Source of the DNA: Pseudaminobacter salicylatoxidans
GTDB lineage: Bacteria; Pseudomonadota; Alphaproteobacteria; Rhizobiales; Rhizobiaceae
Assembly: GCF_003148475.1 (NCBI RefSeq)
Contig: NZ_QGGG01000003.1
Location: 283,476 to 347,475 of the forward strand
DNA length: 64,000 nucleotides
Direction: 5' to 3'
Below the pieces are notes generated by a model, which had not been told where the DNA came from, ran no database searches, and worked only from the letters and a program-made list of their open reading frames with translations. Each line of letters begins with the position of its first letter. The first letter of the stretch is position 1. The position numbers and the translations under genes are program-made. Below are positions 46,598 to 56,183 of this stretch, piece after piece.

Positions 46598-47104
46598 TCA
46601 ACCGGCGTCGGCGACGCGGATTTCGGCCGCAAGCCGCCGGCCTGCCAGACCGCGCGCCACCGCCTCGGCATCGGCCGCGTGACGCGACAGGGGAAGCGCC
46701 TGCGCCTTGCGGATGAGCAAGCCCTCGCGCAGCGCCCTGCTGGACCTGAACATGCCGACAAACCACGGACGTCTGTCGGCGCGCGAAGGGGTAAACCGGG
46801 CTGGCATCGCCATCGTCGCGACATAGTGCTCGACGGCCTCCGACCAGCCGTCCACCAGCCGCGCGCCGGGCTCCAGAAGAAGCAGCCAGTCGGCCTTGGC
46901 CTGCCGCACGCCGGCCCCGATGCCGCCATCGGTCAGATAAACGCAGCCAGTCTGGTCGGCTATCGCGTGCGTTTCCCTGGATACCGCCCGGTCGCAGACG
47001 ATGACCTCGCGCACCATGCCCGAAACCGCCGCGCTCACCAGCGACGACAATGTGCGCGCCAGCGCCTCGTCATTGTTGCGGGTCTCGATCAACACCGAAA
47101 GCAT
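46598..47104 (-). CDS. Glycosyltransferase family 2-like protein
   Basis: A 168-residue protein beginning MLSVLIETRNNDEALARTLS, which resembles the N-terminal nucleotide-binding region of GT-A glycosyltransferases, with GIGAGVRQAKADWLLLLEPG taking the place of the usual DxD region. It is shorter than normal GT2 enzymes and the DxD is not seen, so catalysis is doubtful. The start is uncertain; ATG 47140 or TTG 47152 would add up to 16 residues. It converges on moaB with a 16-base gap. Confidence 0.65.
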   Translation of the reverse strand: MLSVLIETRNNDEALARTLSSLVSAAVSGMVREVIVCDRAVSRETHAIADQTGCVYLTDGGIGAGVRQAKADWLLLLEPGARLVDGWSEAVEHYVATMAMPARFTPSRADRRPWFVGMFRSSRALREGLLIRKAQALPLSRHAADAEAVARGLAGRRLAAEIRVADAG

Positions 47105-47241
47105 CGCGATGGCGTAACCCAAACCCGGCAAAAACGCCATATGGCAATCCAAAGTTCTTGATTTGTTCTCATTGATGAAATAGGAATAGTTTCATCACCG
47201 GCGGCGAGTCGCCGGCAGCAAACAAATCGGAGACACGCAAG

Positions 47242-48396
47242 ATGGAACCGATAGCACGCGCGGATGCGGCGGCTTTCCGGAACGGAGGTTCCGCCATGGC
47301 CAATGCCATCATCGACGAAAGCGGCGTCCGGATCGACGGCGAGCGCCGCCGCGGGCGGGCTGCGGGCATCAATCCAAGCGGACGCTTCGAGCCGGTCACC
47401 CGCCATGTCTTCGACGACGGCTGGAGCACGCTCGAGGAACTGCCGCCTTTCAAAACCGAGGTGCAGACGGAAAAGCCGCGCACCATCATCACCCGCAACA
47501 GCTCGCCCGACATTTCCTTCGACCGCTCGATCAATCCCTATCGCGGCTGCGAGCATGGCTGCGTCTATTGCTTCGCCCGGCCCACCCACAGCTACATGGG
47601 CATGTCGCCGGGGCTCGATTTCGAATCCAGGCTGTTCGCCAAGCCGGATGCGGCCAGGCTGCTCGACAAGGAGCTGTCCAGGGACGGCTACCAGCCGCGC
47701 ACCATCGCCATCGGCACCAACACCGACCCCTACCAGCCGATCGAGAAGCAGTGGCGCATCATGCGCGAAATCCTCGAAGTGCTGGAGGCGCGCAAGCACC
47801 CCGTCGGCATCGTCACCAAATCGGCGCTTGTCGTGCGCGACATCGACATACTGTCGCGCATGGCCGAGCAGGGGCTTGCCAAGGTGGCGCTGTCGGTGAC
47901 GACGATGGATCGCATGATCGCGCGCACCATGGAGCCGCGCGCCGCAACGCCGACGCGGCGGCTGGAGGCGATACGGCAATTGAGCGACGCCGGCATTCCG
48001 GTGGGCGTCATGGTGGCGCCGATCATTCCCGGCCTGACCGATTCGGAGATCGAGCGTATTCTGGATTCGGCGCGTGCTGCCGGCGCGGGCGAGGCCGGCT
48101 ATGTCATCCTGCGCCTGCCGCTCGAAGTCAGCCCGATCTTCAAGGACTGGCTGCTCAGGCATTATCCCGATCGCTACCGCCATGTCATGTCGCTGATCCG
48201 CTCCATGCGCGACGGCAAGGACTACGATTCGGAATGGGGCAAGCGCATGAAGGGCACTGGCCCCTATGCCTGGCAGATCGGCCGCCGTTTCGAGATCACC
48301 GCGCGCAAGCTGGGCCTGAACCTGCGCGAGGCCTCGTTGCGGACCGACCTGTTCGTCGCGGCGGAGAAACGCAACGAACAACTTGTCCTGCTTTGA
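47242..48396 (+). CDS. PA0069 family radical SAM protein
   Basis: A 384-residue radical SAM enzyme. The iron-sulfur motif is in [17 protein letters not shown] (Cys-X3-Cys-X2-Cys), preceded by [17 protein letters not shown] and followed by [20 protein letters not shown] and [20 protein letters not shown]. It belongs to the SplB-like PA0069 group whose substrate is unknown. The start is taken at ATG 47242, with a second ATG at 47296 possible. The rnhB gene follows after 152 bases on the same strand. Confidence 0.9.
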   Translation: MEPIARADAAAFRNGGSAMANAIIDESGVRIDGERRRGRAAGINPSGRFEPVTRHVFDDGWSTLEELPPFKTEVQTEKPRTIITRNSSPDISFDRSINPYRGCEHGCVYCFARPTHSYMGMSPGLDFESRLFAKPDAARLLDKELSRDGYQPRTIAIGTNTDPYQPIEKQWRIMREILEVLEARKHPVGIVTKSALVVRDIDILSRMAEQGLAKVALSVTTMDRMIARTMEPRAATPTRRLEAIRQLSDAGIPVGVMVAPIIPGLTDSEIERILDSARAAGAGEAGYVILRLPLEVSPIFKDWLLRHYPDRYRHVMSLIRSMRDGKDYDSEWGKRMKGTGPYAWQIGRRFEITARKLGLNLREASLRTDLFVAAEKRNEQLVLL

Positions 48397-48548
48397 AAGT
48401 TGCCGCGCGGCCTGCCTTGGCCTGTGCCGACAAACAAATCCGTCAGGCCTTTCCCCAAGTTTGCCGACGGTGCCCTTCCCGGCTTGCGCCCCATAGAGCC
48501 CGGAAGGACTTGCGGAGGATCGGGCCTGATGCGAGCATAGCCGCCATC

Positions 48549-49244
48549 ATGGCTCGCCAGCGTCCCGATTCTCCGCCCCTCTTCGAAGTCGTCGAACGTC
48601 CCGATTTCTCTTTCGAGACACGGGCCATGTCGCGCGGGCAATGGCCGGTCGCGGGGCTGGACGAAGCCGGGCGCGGACCGCTCGCGGGCCCTGTCGTCGC
48701 GGCAGCCGTCGTGCTCGATCCGGCGCGCATCCCAAGCGGTCTGGACGATTCCAAGCGTCTCACCCACCCGCAGCGCGAAGAGTTGTTTCATGAAATCCTC
48801 GGCAGCGCACTCGGCATTGCGATGGCTTCGGTCTGTGCCGAGGGTATCGACCGCAGCGACATCCGCAAGGCGAGCCTGGAAGCGATGCGCCGGGCGCTCT
48901 GCGGACTGCCGCTTGCACCCAAGCTGGCGCTGGCCGACGGGCGCGACGTGCCTCCCGGCCTGCCCTGCCCCGGCGAAGCTCTCGTGAAAGGCGACCAGCG
49001 CTCGCAATCCATCGCAGCCGCTTCGATCGTCGCCAAAGTCGTGCGCGACCGGATGATGACCGGCTGCGGCCGAACCGACGCCCGCTACGGTTTCGAGGTC
49101 CATATGGGCTATGCGACAGCCCGCCACCGCGCCGCGATCACCGCGCATGGCGCCGTCGCCCGCTGGCACCGTATTTCCTTCGCGCCATTCAGAAACGGCG
49201 CCGAGGACGCAGCAGCAGTCGCCGAGAAAGAACAGTTCCTCTGA
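48549..49244 (+). CDS. rnhB: Ribonuclease HII
   Basis: RnhB cuts the RNA strand of RNA-DNA hybrids and removes single ribonucleotides from DNA. The 231-residue product has the active-site segment [20 protein letters not shown] (first Asp and Glu), then [20 protein letters not shown] and the last acidic region [14 protein letters not shown] 48549 ([12 protein letters not shown]) fits the family; the frame is open far upstream inside the radical SAM gene. In several rhizobia this pair is followed by ccrM, which is absent here. Confidence 0.95.
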   Translation: MARQRPDSPPLFEVVERPDFSFETRAMSRGQWPVAGLDEAGRGPLAGPVVAAAVVLDPARIPSGLDDSKRLTHPQREELFHEILGSALGIAMASVCAEGIDRSDIRKASLEAMRRALCGLPLAPKLALADGRDVPPGLPCPGEALVKGDQRSQSIAAASIVAKVVRDRMMTGCGRTDARYGFEVHMGYATARHRAAITAHGAVARWHRISFAPFRNGAEDAAAVAEKEQFL

Positions 49245-49493
49245 GGAATTTAGGTGCCGCCGCGCTTCTGCGTTTGCGGTCGACGGATATGCCCCCGTTG
49301 ACCGCACCCTTCTCCCTTGTCTGCCGTAGTTGGTATCAGGCCGTACGCCTTGTCGGCAAAGCCCGCTCCTTTTGCCGGGATGAAACGCGTACTTCCCCGT
49401 GTCGGTGGCGTCGCTCATCTCCCGCTCGCAGGCCCATGCCCACCAGACCGCATCCATCGGCTTTGCGCGATGTGCTGTTGAAAAGCGCCCATG
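49245..49493. other. Intergenic region after rnhB
   Basis: About 250 bases between rnhB and the terminator of the F0 operon. I see no ORF with resemblance, no RNA motif and no repeat. It is where a ccrM methyltransferase gene would lie in some relatives, but no remnant of it is visible. Confidence 0.5.
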
Positions 49494-49523
49494 AAAAAAG
49501 CCGCCGGTTTTGCCGGCGGCTTT
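49494..49523 (-). terminator. Rho-independent terminator of the F0 ATP synthase operon
   Basis: On the minus strand GCCGCCGG and CCGGCGGC form an 8-bp stem with a CAAAA loop, followed by TTTTTT (plus-strand A-run 49494-49499). It lies 25 bases after the subunit b stop codon. Confidence 0.92.
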
Positions 49524-49547
49524 CTGAAACTGTAAAAACGATTCCGC

Positions 49548-50030
49548 TCAGTTGAGCTTGGACTTCACTTCCTGAAGCGAAGCCTTGAAGAGATCGGCTC
49601 CAGCCTTGGCATCGACCTTGGCTGCCAGCAGCGAGCGTGCTGCCTCCACCGCCAGATCGACGGCGCTGGCACGAACCTCGCTGATCGCATCACGCTCGGC
49701 CTGGCTGATCTTCTGCTCGGCGAGAGCGGCGCGGCGCGCCACATATTCCTCGGTCTTCTTCTCGGCTTCGGCGACAAGCAGTTCGGCCTCGTGCCTGGCG
49801 GCCTCGACGATGTCGGCGGCCTCCTTCTCGGCTTCCTTGCGCTTACGCTGGAATTCGGCCAGCAGCTGCTGGGCCTCTTCACGAAGACGGCGGGCATCCT
49901 CCAGCTCGCTGCGAATGCGATCCGCACGCGTGTCGAGCGACTTGGAGAGCATCCCCGGCACCTTCATGTAGATGACGACGGCGAGGAAAATGACGAGGGC
50001 GACGGTAGCCCAGAAAGTAGCATCCATCAT
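49548..50030 (-). CDS. atpF: F0F1 ATP synthase subunit b
   Basis: Subunit b forms part of the peripheral stalk of ATP synthase. The 160-residue protein has an N-terminal membrane span (FWATVALVIFLAVVIYMKVP) and a long charged helix rich in Ala, Glu, Lys and Arg (coiled-coil, about residues 30-140). ATG 50030 has GGAG six bases upstream. It is the last gene of the atpI-B-E-b'-b operon and is followed by a strong terminator. The F1 genes lie elsewhere. Confidence 0.95.
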   Translation of the reverse strand: MMDATFWATVALVIFLAVVIYMKVPGMLSKSLDTRADRIRSELEDARRLREEAQQLLAEFQRKRKEAEKEAADIVEAARHEAELLVAEAEKKTEEYVARRAALAEQKISQAERDAISEVRASAVDLAVEAARSLLAAKVDAKAGADLFKASLQEVKSKLN

Positions 50031-50039
50031 GGTCTGCTC

Positions 50040-50609
50040 CTACTCCCGCGCTGCCTTGACGGCTGCTGCCACGGAAGCCTTGTCGGCCTTGCCACCGATC
50101 AGTTCCTGAACGATCGCAGCGGTCGTGTCTTCAGCGATTGTGCCAACTTCCTTCATCGCAGCCGTCTTGATGGCAGCGATGCGGGACTCGGCCTCGGCGA
50201 GCTTCTGTTCAAGCCCGGCCTCGACGCCCTTGCGCTTGGCATCGGCATCGGCCTTGGCACCATCGCGGGCCTGCTGGCCGATCGCGTTGGCCTTGCTCTT
50301 GGCCTCGGCGAGTTCCTGCTCATAGGCAGCAACGGCAGCGTCCGCCTCGCTCTTCATGAGAGCGGCCTGGTCCAGATCCTGCGCGATGCGATCGCGACGG
50401 ACCTCCAGGATACCGCCGACGCGCGGCAGAACCACCTTCTTCAGAAAGATGTAGAACAGGCCGAACGTAATCGCGAGCCACAGAATCTGTGACGGAAAAT
50501 GCGAAGGATCGAACGGTGGAAACTGACCACCGGTCTCCGCATGTTCCAACGAATGGGTTTCATCCAACGCCGGAGATCCCTCCTGCGCGAATGCCGGTGT
50601 CACGAACAT
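50040..50609 (-). CDS. atpG: F0F1 ATP synthase subunit b'
   Basis: Subunit b' is the second, divergent b-type stalk subunit found in alphaproteobacteria and photosynthetic bacteria. The 189-residue product starts [20 protein letters not shown], has a membrane span ([20 protein letters not shown]) and a long coiled coil. ATG 50609 follows GGGGAA. It is 9 bases before subunit b. The symbol atpG is used for b' in rhizobia but means gamma in other bacteria; atpF2 is an alternative. Confidence 0.94.
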   Translation of the reverse strand: MFVTPAFAQEGSPALDETHSLEHAETGGQFPPFDPSHFPSQILWLAITFGLFYIFLKKVVLPRVGGILEVRRDRIAQDLDQAALMKSEADAAVAAYEQELAEAKSKANAIGQQARDGAKADADAKRKGVEAGLEQKLAEAESRIAAIKTAAMKEVGTIAEDTTAAIVQELIGGKADKASVAAAVKAARE

Positions 50610-50677
50610 CTGCTTCCCCTGTTCACTCTATCCGGCCGCAACAGCGCGGCCGGAGAAATCGCTCATTCCGGCAATTC

Positions 50678-50902
50678 TTACGTGAAGAGCAGGAGCAGAG
50701 CGACGAGCAGCGAGAAGATGCCCAGAGCTTCGGTAACGGCGAAGCCGAAAATCAGGCGGCCGAACTGGCCATCGGCAGCCGACGGGTTGCGCAGGGCGCC
50801 CGAGAGGTAGTTACCGAAAATCGTGCCCAGGCCGATGCCCGCACCACCCATGCCGAGGCAGGCGATGCCCGCACCGATTGCCTTTGCTGCTTCAACTTCC
50901 AT
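50678..50902 (-). CDS. atpE: F0F1 ATP synthase subunit c
   Basis: Subunit c forms the proton-driven rotor ring. The 74-residue hairpin has two hydrophobic helices and the polar loop [10 protein letters not shown]. The ion-carrying carboxylate is Glu58 in [23 protein letters not shown] 50902 has AGGAG six bases upstream; a TTG two codons earlier is less likely. No sodium-binding motif is seen, so protons are the expected ion. Confidence 0.97.
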   Translation of the reverse strand: MEVEAAKAIGAGIACLGMGGAGIGLGTIFGNYLSGALRNPSAADGQFGRLIFGFAVTEALGIFSLLVALLLLFT

Positions 50903-50976
50903 GTCCAACTCCTTGTGGATCGAAATTCAGTTCAATGCTTTCACTTGGCGGGCGCGAGACCCGCCGGCGACTTGTA

Positions 50977-51726
50977 CTAGTGTCCCGGATGCAGTGCGTC
51001 GTTGAGGTACATGCAGGTCAGCACCGCAAAGACGTAGGCCTGCAGGAAGGCCACCAGAAACTCGAGAGCGGTAATCGCAACCGTCATGGCCAGCGGCAGG
51101 ACCGAGCCGGCGATGCCGACCGCGCCAAGCGCGCTGAGCGAAGCCACGAAGCCCGCGAACACCTTCAGCGTGATGTGTCCGGCCAGCATGTTGGCGAAAA
51201 GACGGACGGACAGACTGACCGGGCGCGAGATGAAGGAGATCACTTCGATGAGCACCACCAGCGGCACCAGAATGCCCGGCACGCCCTGCGGGACGAACAG
51301 CTTGAGGAAGCCGAATCCGTGCTTCATGAAGCCGTAGACCAGCACGGTCCCGATCACCAGAATGGCGAGAGCGAAGGTGACGATGATGTGGCTGGTGACG
51401 GTGAAGAAATAGGGGAAAAGCCCGAGAATGTTCGCCACGAGAACGAACATGAACAGCGAGAACACGAAGGGGAAGAACTTCATCCCCTGTGATCCCGCCG
51501 CGTCCCGCAACATGGATGCCACGAACTCGTAGCACATTTCCGAGATCGACTGCAGCCGGCTCGGAACCAGACCGCGGCTCGACGTGGTCAGGAATAGGAA
51601 GGCGCTGGTCGCCACCACCGTCGCCACCATGAAGGCCGACGAGTTGGTGAAGGAGAAGTCGTATCCGCCGATCTCGATCGGAATCAACTTCGAGATATGA
51701 AACTGATGGATCGGATCGTTGGACAC
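50977..51726 (-). CDS. atpB: F0F1 ATP synthase subunit a
   Basis: Subunit a forms the proton half-channels. The 249-residue polytopic protein has the essential Arg in [20 protein letters not shown] and the C-terminal span pattern [20 protein letters not shown]. The start is GTG 51726 with AAGGGGG four bases upstream. The operon order atpI-atpB-atpE-b'-b is normal for rhizobia. Confidence 0.97.
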   Translation of the reverse strand: MSNDPIHQFHISKLIPIEIGGYDFSFTNSSAFMVATVVATSAFLFLTTSSRGLVPSRLQSISEMCYEFVASMLRDAAGSQGMKFFPFVFSLFMFVLVANILGLFPYFFTVTSHIIVTFALAILVIGTVLVYGFMKHGFGFLKLFVPQGVPGILVPLVVLIEVISFISRPVSLSVRLFANMLAGHITLKVFAGFVASLSALGAVGIAGSVLPLAMTVAITALEFLVAFLQAYVFAVLTCMYLNDALHPGH

Positions 51727-51770
51727 GCGGCCCCCTTGGCAAAAAAAGACGTACCCGCAGGCACTGTTGT

Positions 51771-52178
51771 TCAGTTGTCACGGTCCCCGGCGTTCTTGTC
51801 AGACGCCTTCGGGTCCACTTGAGCTACGACACCGGCCGAGCGCATCACATTGAGAACACCGGCACCGAAGCCAAGGAGCAGAAAGACAATCAAGCCCCAT
51901 GGCGACGTCCCCGCCAGACGATCGATTGCCCAGCCCAGCCCAGCGCCGACCGCCACCCCCGCGATGAACTCGCTCGACAGCTTTACGGCCTGACCATACC
52001 CGGTCGTCTCGCCTGACTTTGCGCCGCGTTCCCCCTCGCCTTCGCCTTGCCGCCTCGCCGCAAGAGTTTCGGCAAGCTGGCGCCGACGGCGCTCGAGGTC
52101 ATCGTCGCGGAACGCGCGTTCACCACTCTTTCCAGGCCCGGTTTTGCCGGTTTCGTCTGGCCCGCTTTCGTTGGCCAT
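51771..52178 (-). CDS. atpI: ATP synthase assembly protein AtpI (AtpZ/AtpI family)
   Basis: AtpI-type proteins help to assemble the c-ring and may carry cations. The 135-residue product has a long polar N-terminus (basic and acidic, [19 protein letters not shown]) and two membrane spans: [20 protein letters not shown] and [23 protein letters not shown] 52178 has GGAGG five bases upstream, chosen over an ATG four codons earlier. It is the first gene of the F0 operon. Confidence 0.92.
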   Translation of the reverse strand: MANESGPDETGKTGPGKSGERAFRDDDLERRRRQLAETLAARRQGEGEGERGAKSGETTGYGQAVKLSSEFIAGVAVGAGLGWAIDRLAGTSPWGLIVFLLLGFGAGVLNVMRSAGVVAQVDPKASDKNAGDRDN

Positions 52179-52234
52179 CGCAACCTCCATGCCTGGATAA
52201 AACGGGATCGTTCATCCGCTTCAAAGTCGCGGGC

Positions 52235-52263
52235 AACATAGTTAGGGAGCCCATCTGCGTCAA
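52235..52263 (-). promoter_or_regulatory. Promoter of the F0 ATP synthase operon
   Basis: On the minus strand TTGACG (52263-52258), a 17-base spacer and TATGTT (52240-52235) form a strong sigma-70-type promoter. Transcription would start near 52228, giving a leader of about 50 bases before atpI. Confidence 0.75.
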
Positions 52264-52420
52264 GCCGCGGAATGGGCGCTCTCCCGATGTATTTTCCCTA
52301 ATGAAATCAATAAATTGAGAAAGTGCGACAACCTGCCCGCCATCGAAAGCGGCCCATTACACCCGAATCCGGGCAGAATCCGGGCCACCGATGCGGTTGC
52401 CGGGGCAGGCCCGGAGCCCC

Positions 52421-53608
52421 TCAGCTCCAGCCGCCGCCGTAGGTCCGGTAGAAGATGTGGAGACCGATGCGCTTCATCTTCTCCATCGTGCGGGCCCAGC
52501 CCGGATTCACATAAGCCGCATAATAATGGGTGGAGGACGCCACCTCGGGAAGGAAGATCTTGCCGGCGGTGACGGCCAGGGCGATCTCCTCGGCGATCTT
52601 GTAGTGCTTGCGGCTGGTCACGACCTTCTTGCGGCCATCGCAGGCGAAGGAGAACTGGCAGCGGTTGCGCCAGTTGTCGTTCTGGTAGACGACGCGGCAG
52701 ATCGTGTTCGGATAGGCCGGGTTACGCACGCGGTTGAGGATCACCTGCGCCACGGCAGCCTGGCCTTTCGGGCTCTCGCCCTGCGCTTCGAAATAGATCG
52801 CCGTCGCCAGGCACTGCTGCTCCTTCTTGGTGAAGACGCTTGCCGGCAGCGGATTGCGCATCCAGTGATGGTCGCCATCGGCCAGGGGCGGAATGAAGCG
52901 GCCGTTGGACGGGTCCTTGTCCCGCAGCAGGCTCTCGAAAGGAGAGGTCCTGGCGTAGTCAGGCTCGGATGGGGCGTAGGCGGTGGCCAGAATATCCGGC
53001 GCGTTGTCGTTCATCAGCGAGGCCAGCATGGTCGGCACGCCCGGCGCCGCCTTCTTTTCCTCCGTCGCATGGAATGCCGTTGCGATCTGGACTTCCTTGC
53101 CCTGTATGTCCGGCTTGGCGAAGGTCATCTTCAATCCGCCATCCATGACCGGACGCGTCAGCGAACTGGTGCGCTTAAGCACGGACCCCGCGCTGAATGC
53201 CTTGGGCGGAGCGACCGGCGTGACGTTGACGATGCGGCCCTGCTTGTCACGGCGGTTGATGCGCTCCTCGTCGGGCGTCAGATCAGCGGCGGCCTGCTTG
53301 CCACGAAACGCCACCGCGCCGATACCCGGCGTCCTGACGCCCGAACCCGACATCGAGCCGGTGATCGTATCGCCATCGGCGAAGGGCAGTTCGGCTGCAT
53401 GCACCGAACCGGCAACGGAGCTTTCGACAAAGCTGTTCCAGCGCGCGCCACCCATCTCCACGCCGGAAATCAGGCTTCGCATATCCTGGTAGGCCGTCAC
53501 GGTGGGAAAGCCGATCCAGATACCGAGGCCGATAACCAGAGGCGGAACAAACGCACGCTTTTTCAGGCTGGCAACGGCCAGTTGCAGCGTCGATAGGCGT
53601 CGATGCAC
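52421..53608 (-). CDS. Cell wall hydrolase, SleB type
   Basis: A 395-residue protein with an N-terminal membrane anchor (VPPLVIGLGIWIGFPTVTA), a long low-complexity region, and a C-terminal SleB/Hydrolase_2 domain from about residue 262 to 392. The catalytic Glu is in TAIYFEAQGESPKGQAAVAQ, followed by VILNRVRNPAYPNTICRVVY and THYYAAYVNPGWARTM. It should cut peptidoglycan as a lytic transglycosylase. The start is GTG 53608 with GGAGAG six bases before it. That ribosome binding site lies in the stem of a predicted hairpin. Confidence 0.9.
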   Translation of the reverse strand: MHRRLSTLQLAVASLKKRAFVPPLVIGLGIWIGFPTVTAYQDMRSLISGVEMGGARWNSFVESSVAGSVHAAELPFADGDTITGSMSGSGVRTPGIGAVAFRGKQAAADLTPDEERINRRDKQGRIVNVTPVAPPKAFSAGSVLKRTSSLTRPVMDGGLKMTFAKPDIQGKEVQIATAFHATEEKKAAPGVPTMLASLMNDNAPDILATAYAPSEPDYARTSPFESLLRDKDPSNGRFIPPLADGDHHWMRNPLPASVFTKKEQQCLATAIYFEAQGESPKGQAAVAQVILNRVRNPAYPNTICRVVYQNDNWRNRCQFSFACDGRKKVVTSRKHYKIAEEIALAVTAGKIFLPEVASSTHYYAAYVNPGWARTMEKMKRIGLHIFYRTYGGGWS

Positions 53609-53614
53609 AGAAAC

Positions 53615-53645
53615 TCTCCAGAACGCAACAGGAACCCTCTGGAGA
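53615..53645 (-). promoter_or_regulatory. Leader hairpin that would mask the SleB gene ribosome binding site
   Basis: On the minus strand TCTCCAGA (53645-53638) and TCTGGAGA (53622-53615) are perfect 8-base complements around a 15-base loop. The 3' arm contains the Shine-Dalgarno GGAGA, six bases before the GTG start. When folded, the stem would block ribosome access. Confidence 0.5.
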
Positions 53646-53866
53646 AGGAAAATGAAGCATTAACCTTGATGGAGCGTTAACGGACCGGAGGCACCGCGAG
53701 CGTGGCACCGACCGAATTGTCGCAAGCTGCACGGCTTGCGCGAACAAGGGCCGAGAGAAACGAATGCCCGCACCGGGGGCAGGCATATCAAAGCAGATCG
53801 GGCACGCGGGAAAGACGAGATCGGCCGCCGGCTTCGGGCGAGTGGCAGCCGATCAATTAAAACACG

Positions 53867-55294
53867 CTAACTGCGCTTGTTGGCGCGACCCGCGAACGGA
53901 TTATCGGGCGCGCGCATCACCATGCGGATCGGCACGCCGGGCATGTCGAAGGCATCGCGCAGGCTGTTGACCAGATAGCGGATATAGGACTGCGGCATGG
54001 CTTCCGGACGCGTGCACGACAGCACGAAACCGGGCGGCCGGGTCTTGGCCTGGGTGATGTATTTGATCTTGAGGCGACGGCCAGCCACGGCGGGCGGCGG
54101 ATGATGCGCAACAATGCCTTCCAGCCAGCGATTGAGCCGGCCGGTGGAAACGCGCCTGTTCCACACCTGATGCGTTTTCAGCACCGCATCCATGAGCTTG
54201 TCGAGACCCCGGCCCGTTTCAGCCGAGACAGGCACCGCCAGCAGGCCGCGCACTTGCGGCAGCAGCCGCGCGGTCTTCTCGCGCAGTTCCGCCAGCGTTT
54301 CCTGCGGATTCTCGATCAGGTCCCACTTGTTGAAGGCAAGGACCAGCCCCCGCCCCTCGCGGATGATGAGATCGGCGATCTGCAGGTCCTGCTTCTCGAA
54401 GGGAATGGTAGCGTCGAAGACAACGATGACGATTTCGGCAAAGCGAATCGCGCGCAGGCCATCGGCCACCGACAGCTTTTCGAGCTTTTCCTGCACCTTG
54501 GCCTTGCGGCGCATGCCAGCCGTGTCGAACAGCCGGATCTGGCGCCCGCGCCATTCCCAATCCACTGAAATCGAATCGCGGGTGATGCCGGCTTCCGGCC
54601 CCGTCAGCAGCCGCTCCTCGTCGATCAGCGCATTGATCATCGTCGACTTGCCGGCGTTCGGCCGGCCGACGACGGCGATGCGCATCGGCTTGGTCTCGTC
54701 ATAGACGGGTTCGGCGTCGGGATCGGTGATGTCCTCGCCGACCAGAACTTCGGCGATTGCCGCATCGTCGTCCTCGTCTTCTTCGCCGAACACGCGTTCC
54801 TCGCCGAGCGCCTCGATCACCGCGTCACGCAGGTCGGGCATGCCCTGCCCATGCTCGGCGGAGATCGGGATCGGCTCGCCAAGGCCCACTTCCCAGGCTT
54901 CCAGCATGCCGGCCTGTGCCCCGCGCGCCTCGGCCTTGTTGGCAACGAGCACCACGGGCTTGCCCGAACGGCGCACGACGTCGGCAAAGGCCTTGTCGTC
55001 GGGCATCAGGCCGCTCTTGGCATCGACCATGAAGAAGATGAGATCGGCTTCGTGAATAGCGATCTCGGTCTGCGCGCGCATCCGGCCCTGCAGGGTCTCG
55101 GCGGCGGCCGTCTCGAAGCCGGCCGTGTCGATGACGTCGAAATTGATGTCATAGAGCTTGGCGGAATGGACGCGGCGATCACGCGTGACGCCGGGCGTAT
55201 CGTCGACCAGCGCCAGCTTCTTGCCGACAAGCCGGTTGAAAAGCGTTGATTTGCCGACGTTAGGCCGGCCTATGATGGCAACCTTGAAGCTCAT
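53867..55294 (-). CDS. der: Ribosome biogenesis GTPase Der (EngA)
   Basis: Der is a double-domain GTPase needed for assembly of the 50S ribosomal subunit. The 475-residue protein has GTPase domain 1 ([30 protein letters not shown]), an acidic linker ([13 protein letters not shown]), domain 2 ([30 protein letters not shown]) and a KH-like C-terminal domain. It is 9 bases after the YfgM-like gene, so co-transcription is expected, as der with a YfgM-type partner is common. Confidence 0.97.
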   Translation of the reverse strand: MSFKVAIIGRPNVGKSTLFNRLVGKKLALVDDTPGVTRDRRVHSAKLYDINFDVIDTAGFETAAAETLQGRMRAQTEIAIHEADLIFFMVDAKSGLMPDDKAFADVVRRSGKPVVLVANKAEARGAQAGMLEAWEVGLGEPIPISAEHGQGMPDLRDAVIEALGEERVFGEEDEDDDAAIAEVLVGEDITDPDAEPVYDETKPMRIAVVGRPNAGKSTMINALIDEERLLTGPEAGITRDSISVDWEWRGRQIRLFDTAGMRRKAKVQEKLEKLSVADGLRAIRFAEIVIVVFDATIPFEKQDLQIADLIIREGRGLVLAFNKWDLIENPQETLAELREKTARLLPQVRGLLAVPVSAETGRGLDKLMDAVLKTHQVWNRRVSTGRLNRWLEGIVAHHPPPAVAGRRLKIKYITQAKTRPPGFVLSCTRPEAMPQSYIRYLVNSLRDAFDMPGVPIRMVMRAPDNPFAGRANKRS

Positions 55295-55303
55295 TGCGTG
55301 CCA

Positions 55304-55969
55304 TCAAGACGCCGCGCCCGAACCGCGGATCAGCTCGGACATGAGGGAAGCGCGCTGACGCGCGTTGCGCGGAGCGCCATCGTCGGACGAAATCTGCTCG
55401 AAGAGTTTCAGCGCGTCGTCGGCCTTGCCCTCCTTCCATGCCGAAAGGCCAAGAACCTCGCGCGCGGAACTGCGCAGCGGATTGGCGTCGGCCGTAAGAT
55501 CCTCGGCGCGTTTGGCGACATCGGCGTAGGAGCCGTGATCGACAAGGATGTAGGCCGCGCGCAGGCGCGCCATGTCGCGCAGCACGGCGGGAATGGAGGT
55601 GTCGGCGGCAACCTCGTCAAATGCCTTCACGGCGCCGTCGAAATCGCCCTTGTCGGACAGGACCGTGGCGGCGCGCATGCGCGCCAGCGTCGGATAGGCA
55701 CCGTGGCCATCGGCCTCCAGTTCCTTCAGCGCGGCGATCGCCTCGTCCTGCTTGCCGGAATTGGCCAGCGTCAGCGCCTGCAGGAAAGCGTCGCCCGAGC
55801 GGCTCGCCTGCTTCTCGCTCCAATATTCATAGCCTACGAAGGCAGCCGTGCCGAGCACGAGCAGAACCGCAGCCACGATCGCGATCGGGCCGAAACGCTC
55901 CCATATGAGGCGCGCCCGCTCCTGGCGGATCTCTTCATTGACTTCGCGGATGAAACTGTCGTCCGACAT
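55304..55969 (-). CDS. YfgM-like tetratricopeptide membrane protein
   Basis: A 221-residue protein with a cytoplasmic N-terminus (MSDDSFIREVNEEIRQERAR), one membrane span (GPIAIVAAVLLVLGTAAFVG) and a periplasmic TPR region (DEAIAALKELEADGHGAYP, DDALKLFEQISSDDGAP). YfgM of Escherichia coli is a chaperone-related partner at the SecYEG translocon. ATG 55969 matches the family start; the open frame extends 40 codons without similarity. It lies directly before der. Confidence 0.88.
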   Translation of the reverse strand: MSDDSFIREVNEEIRQERARLIWERFGPIAIVAAVLLVLGTAAFVGYEYWSEKQASRSGDAFLQALTLANSGKQDEAIAALKELEADGHGAYPTLARMRAATVLSDKGDFDGAVKAFDEVAADTSIPAVLRDMARLRAAYILVDHGSYADVAKRAEDLTADANPLRSSAREVLGLSAWKEGKADDALKLFEQISSDDGAPRNARQRASLMSELIRGSGAAS

Positions 55970-56183
55970 TCGATCAAACCATGTTTGCCCGTCTCGGGCT
56001 GTTGTGAGCCGCCGTTTTAGCGATATTTCGCCGGCATGGAAGGGGGCGCGGCGGAAAATCGCCCCTTTGTGCCGAACACCGTCCTGCATGGCATGTTAAC
56101 GCGCCGCTTACCATACCGGCCCGCAACCGCGCCACATTTGCACCCTATGGCTGCCGGTTTCATTCCAAGCCAGAAGTATACTG

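Noticed and set aside
49245..49493. Remnant of a ccrM methyltransferase gene after rnhB
   Set aside because: No frame in the gap shows methyltransferase motifs (DPPY or FxGxG).
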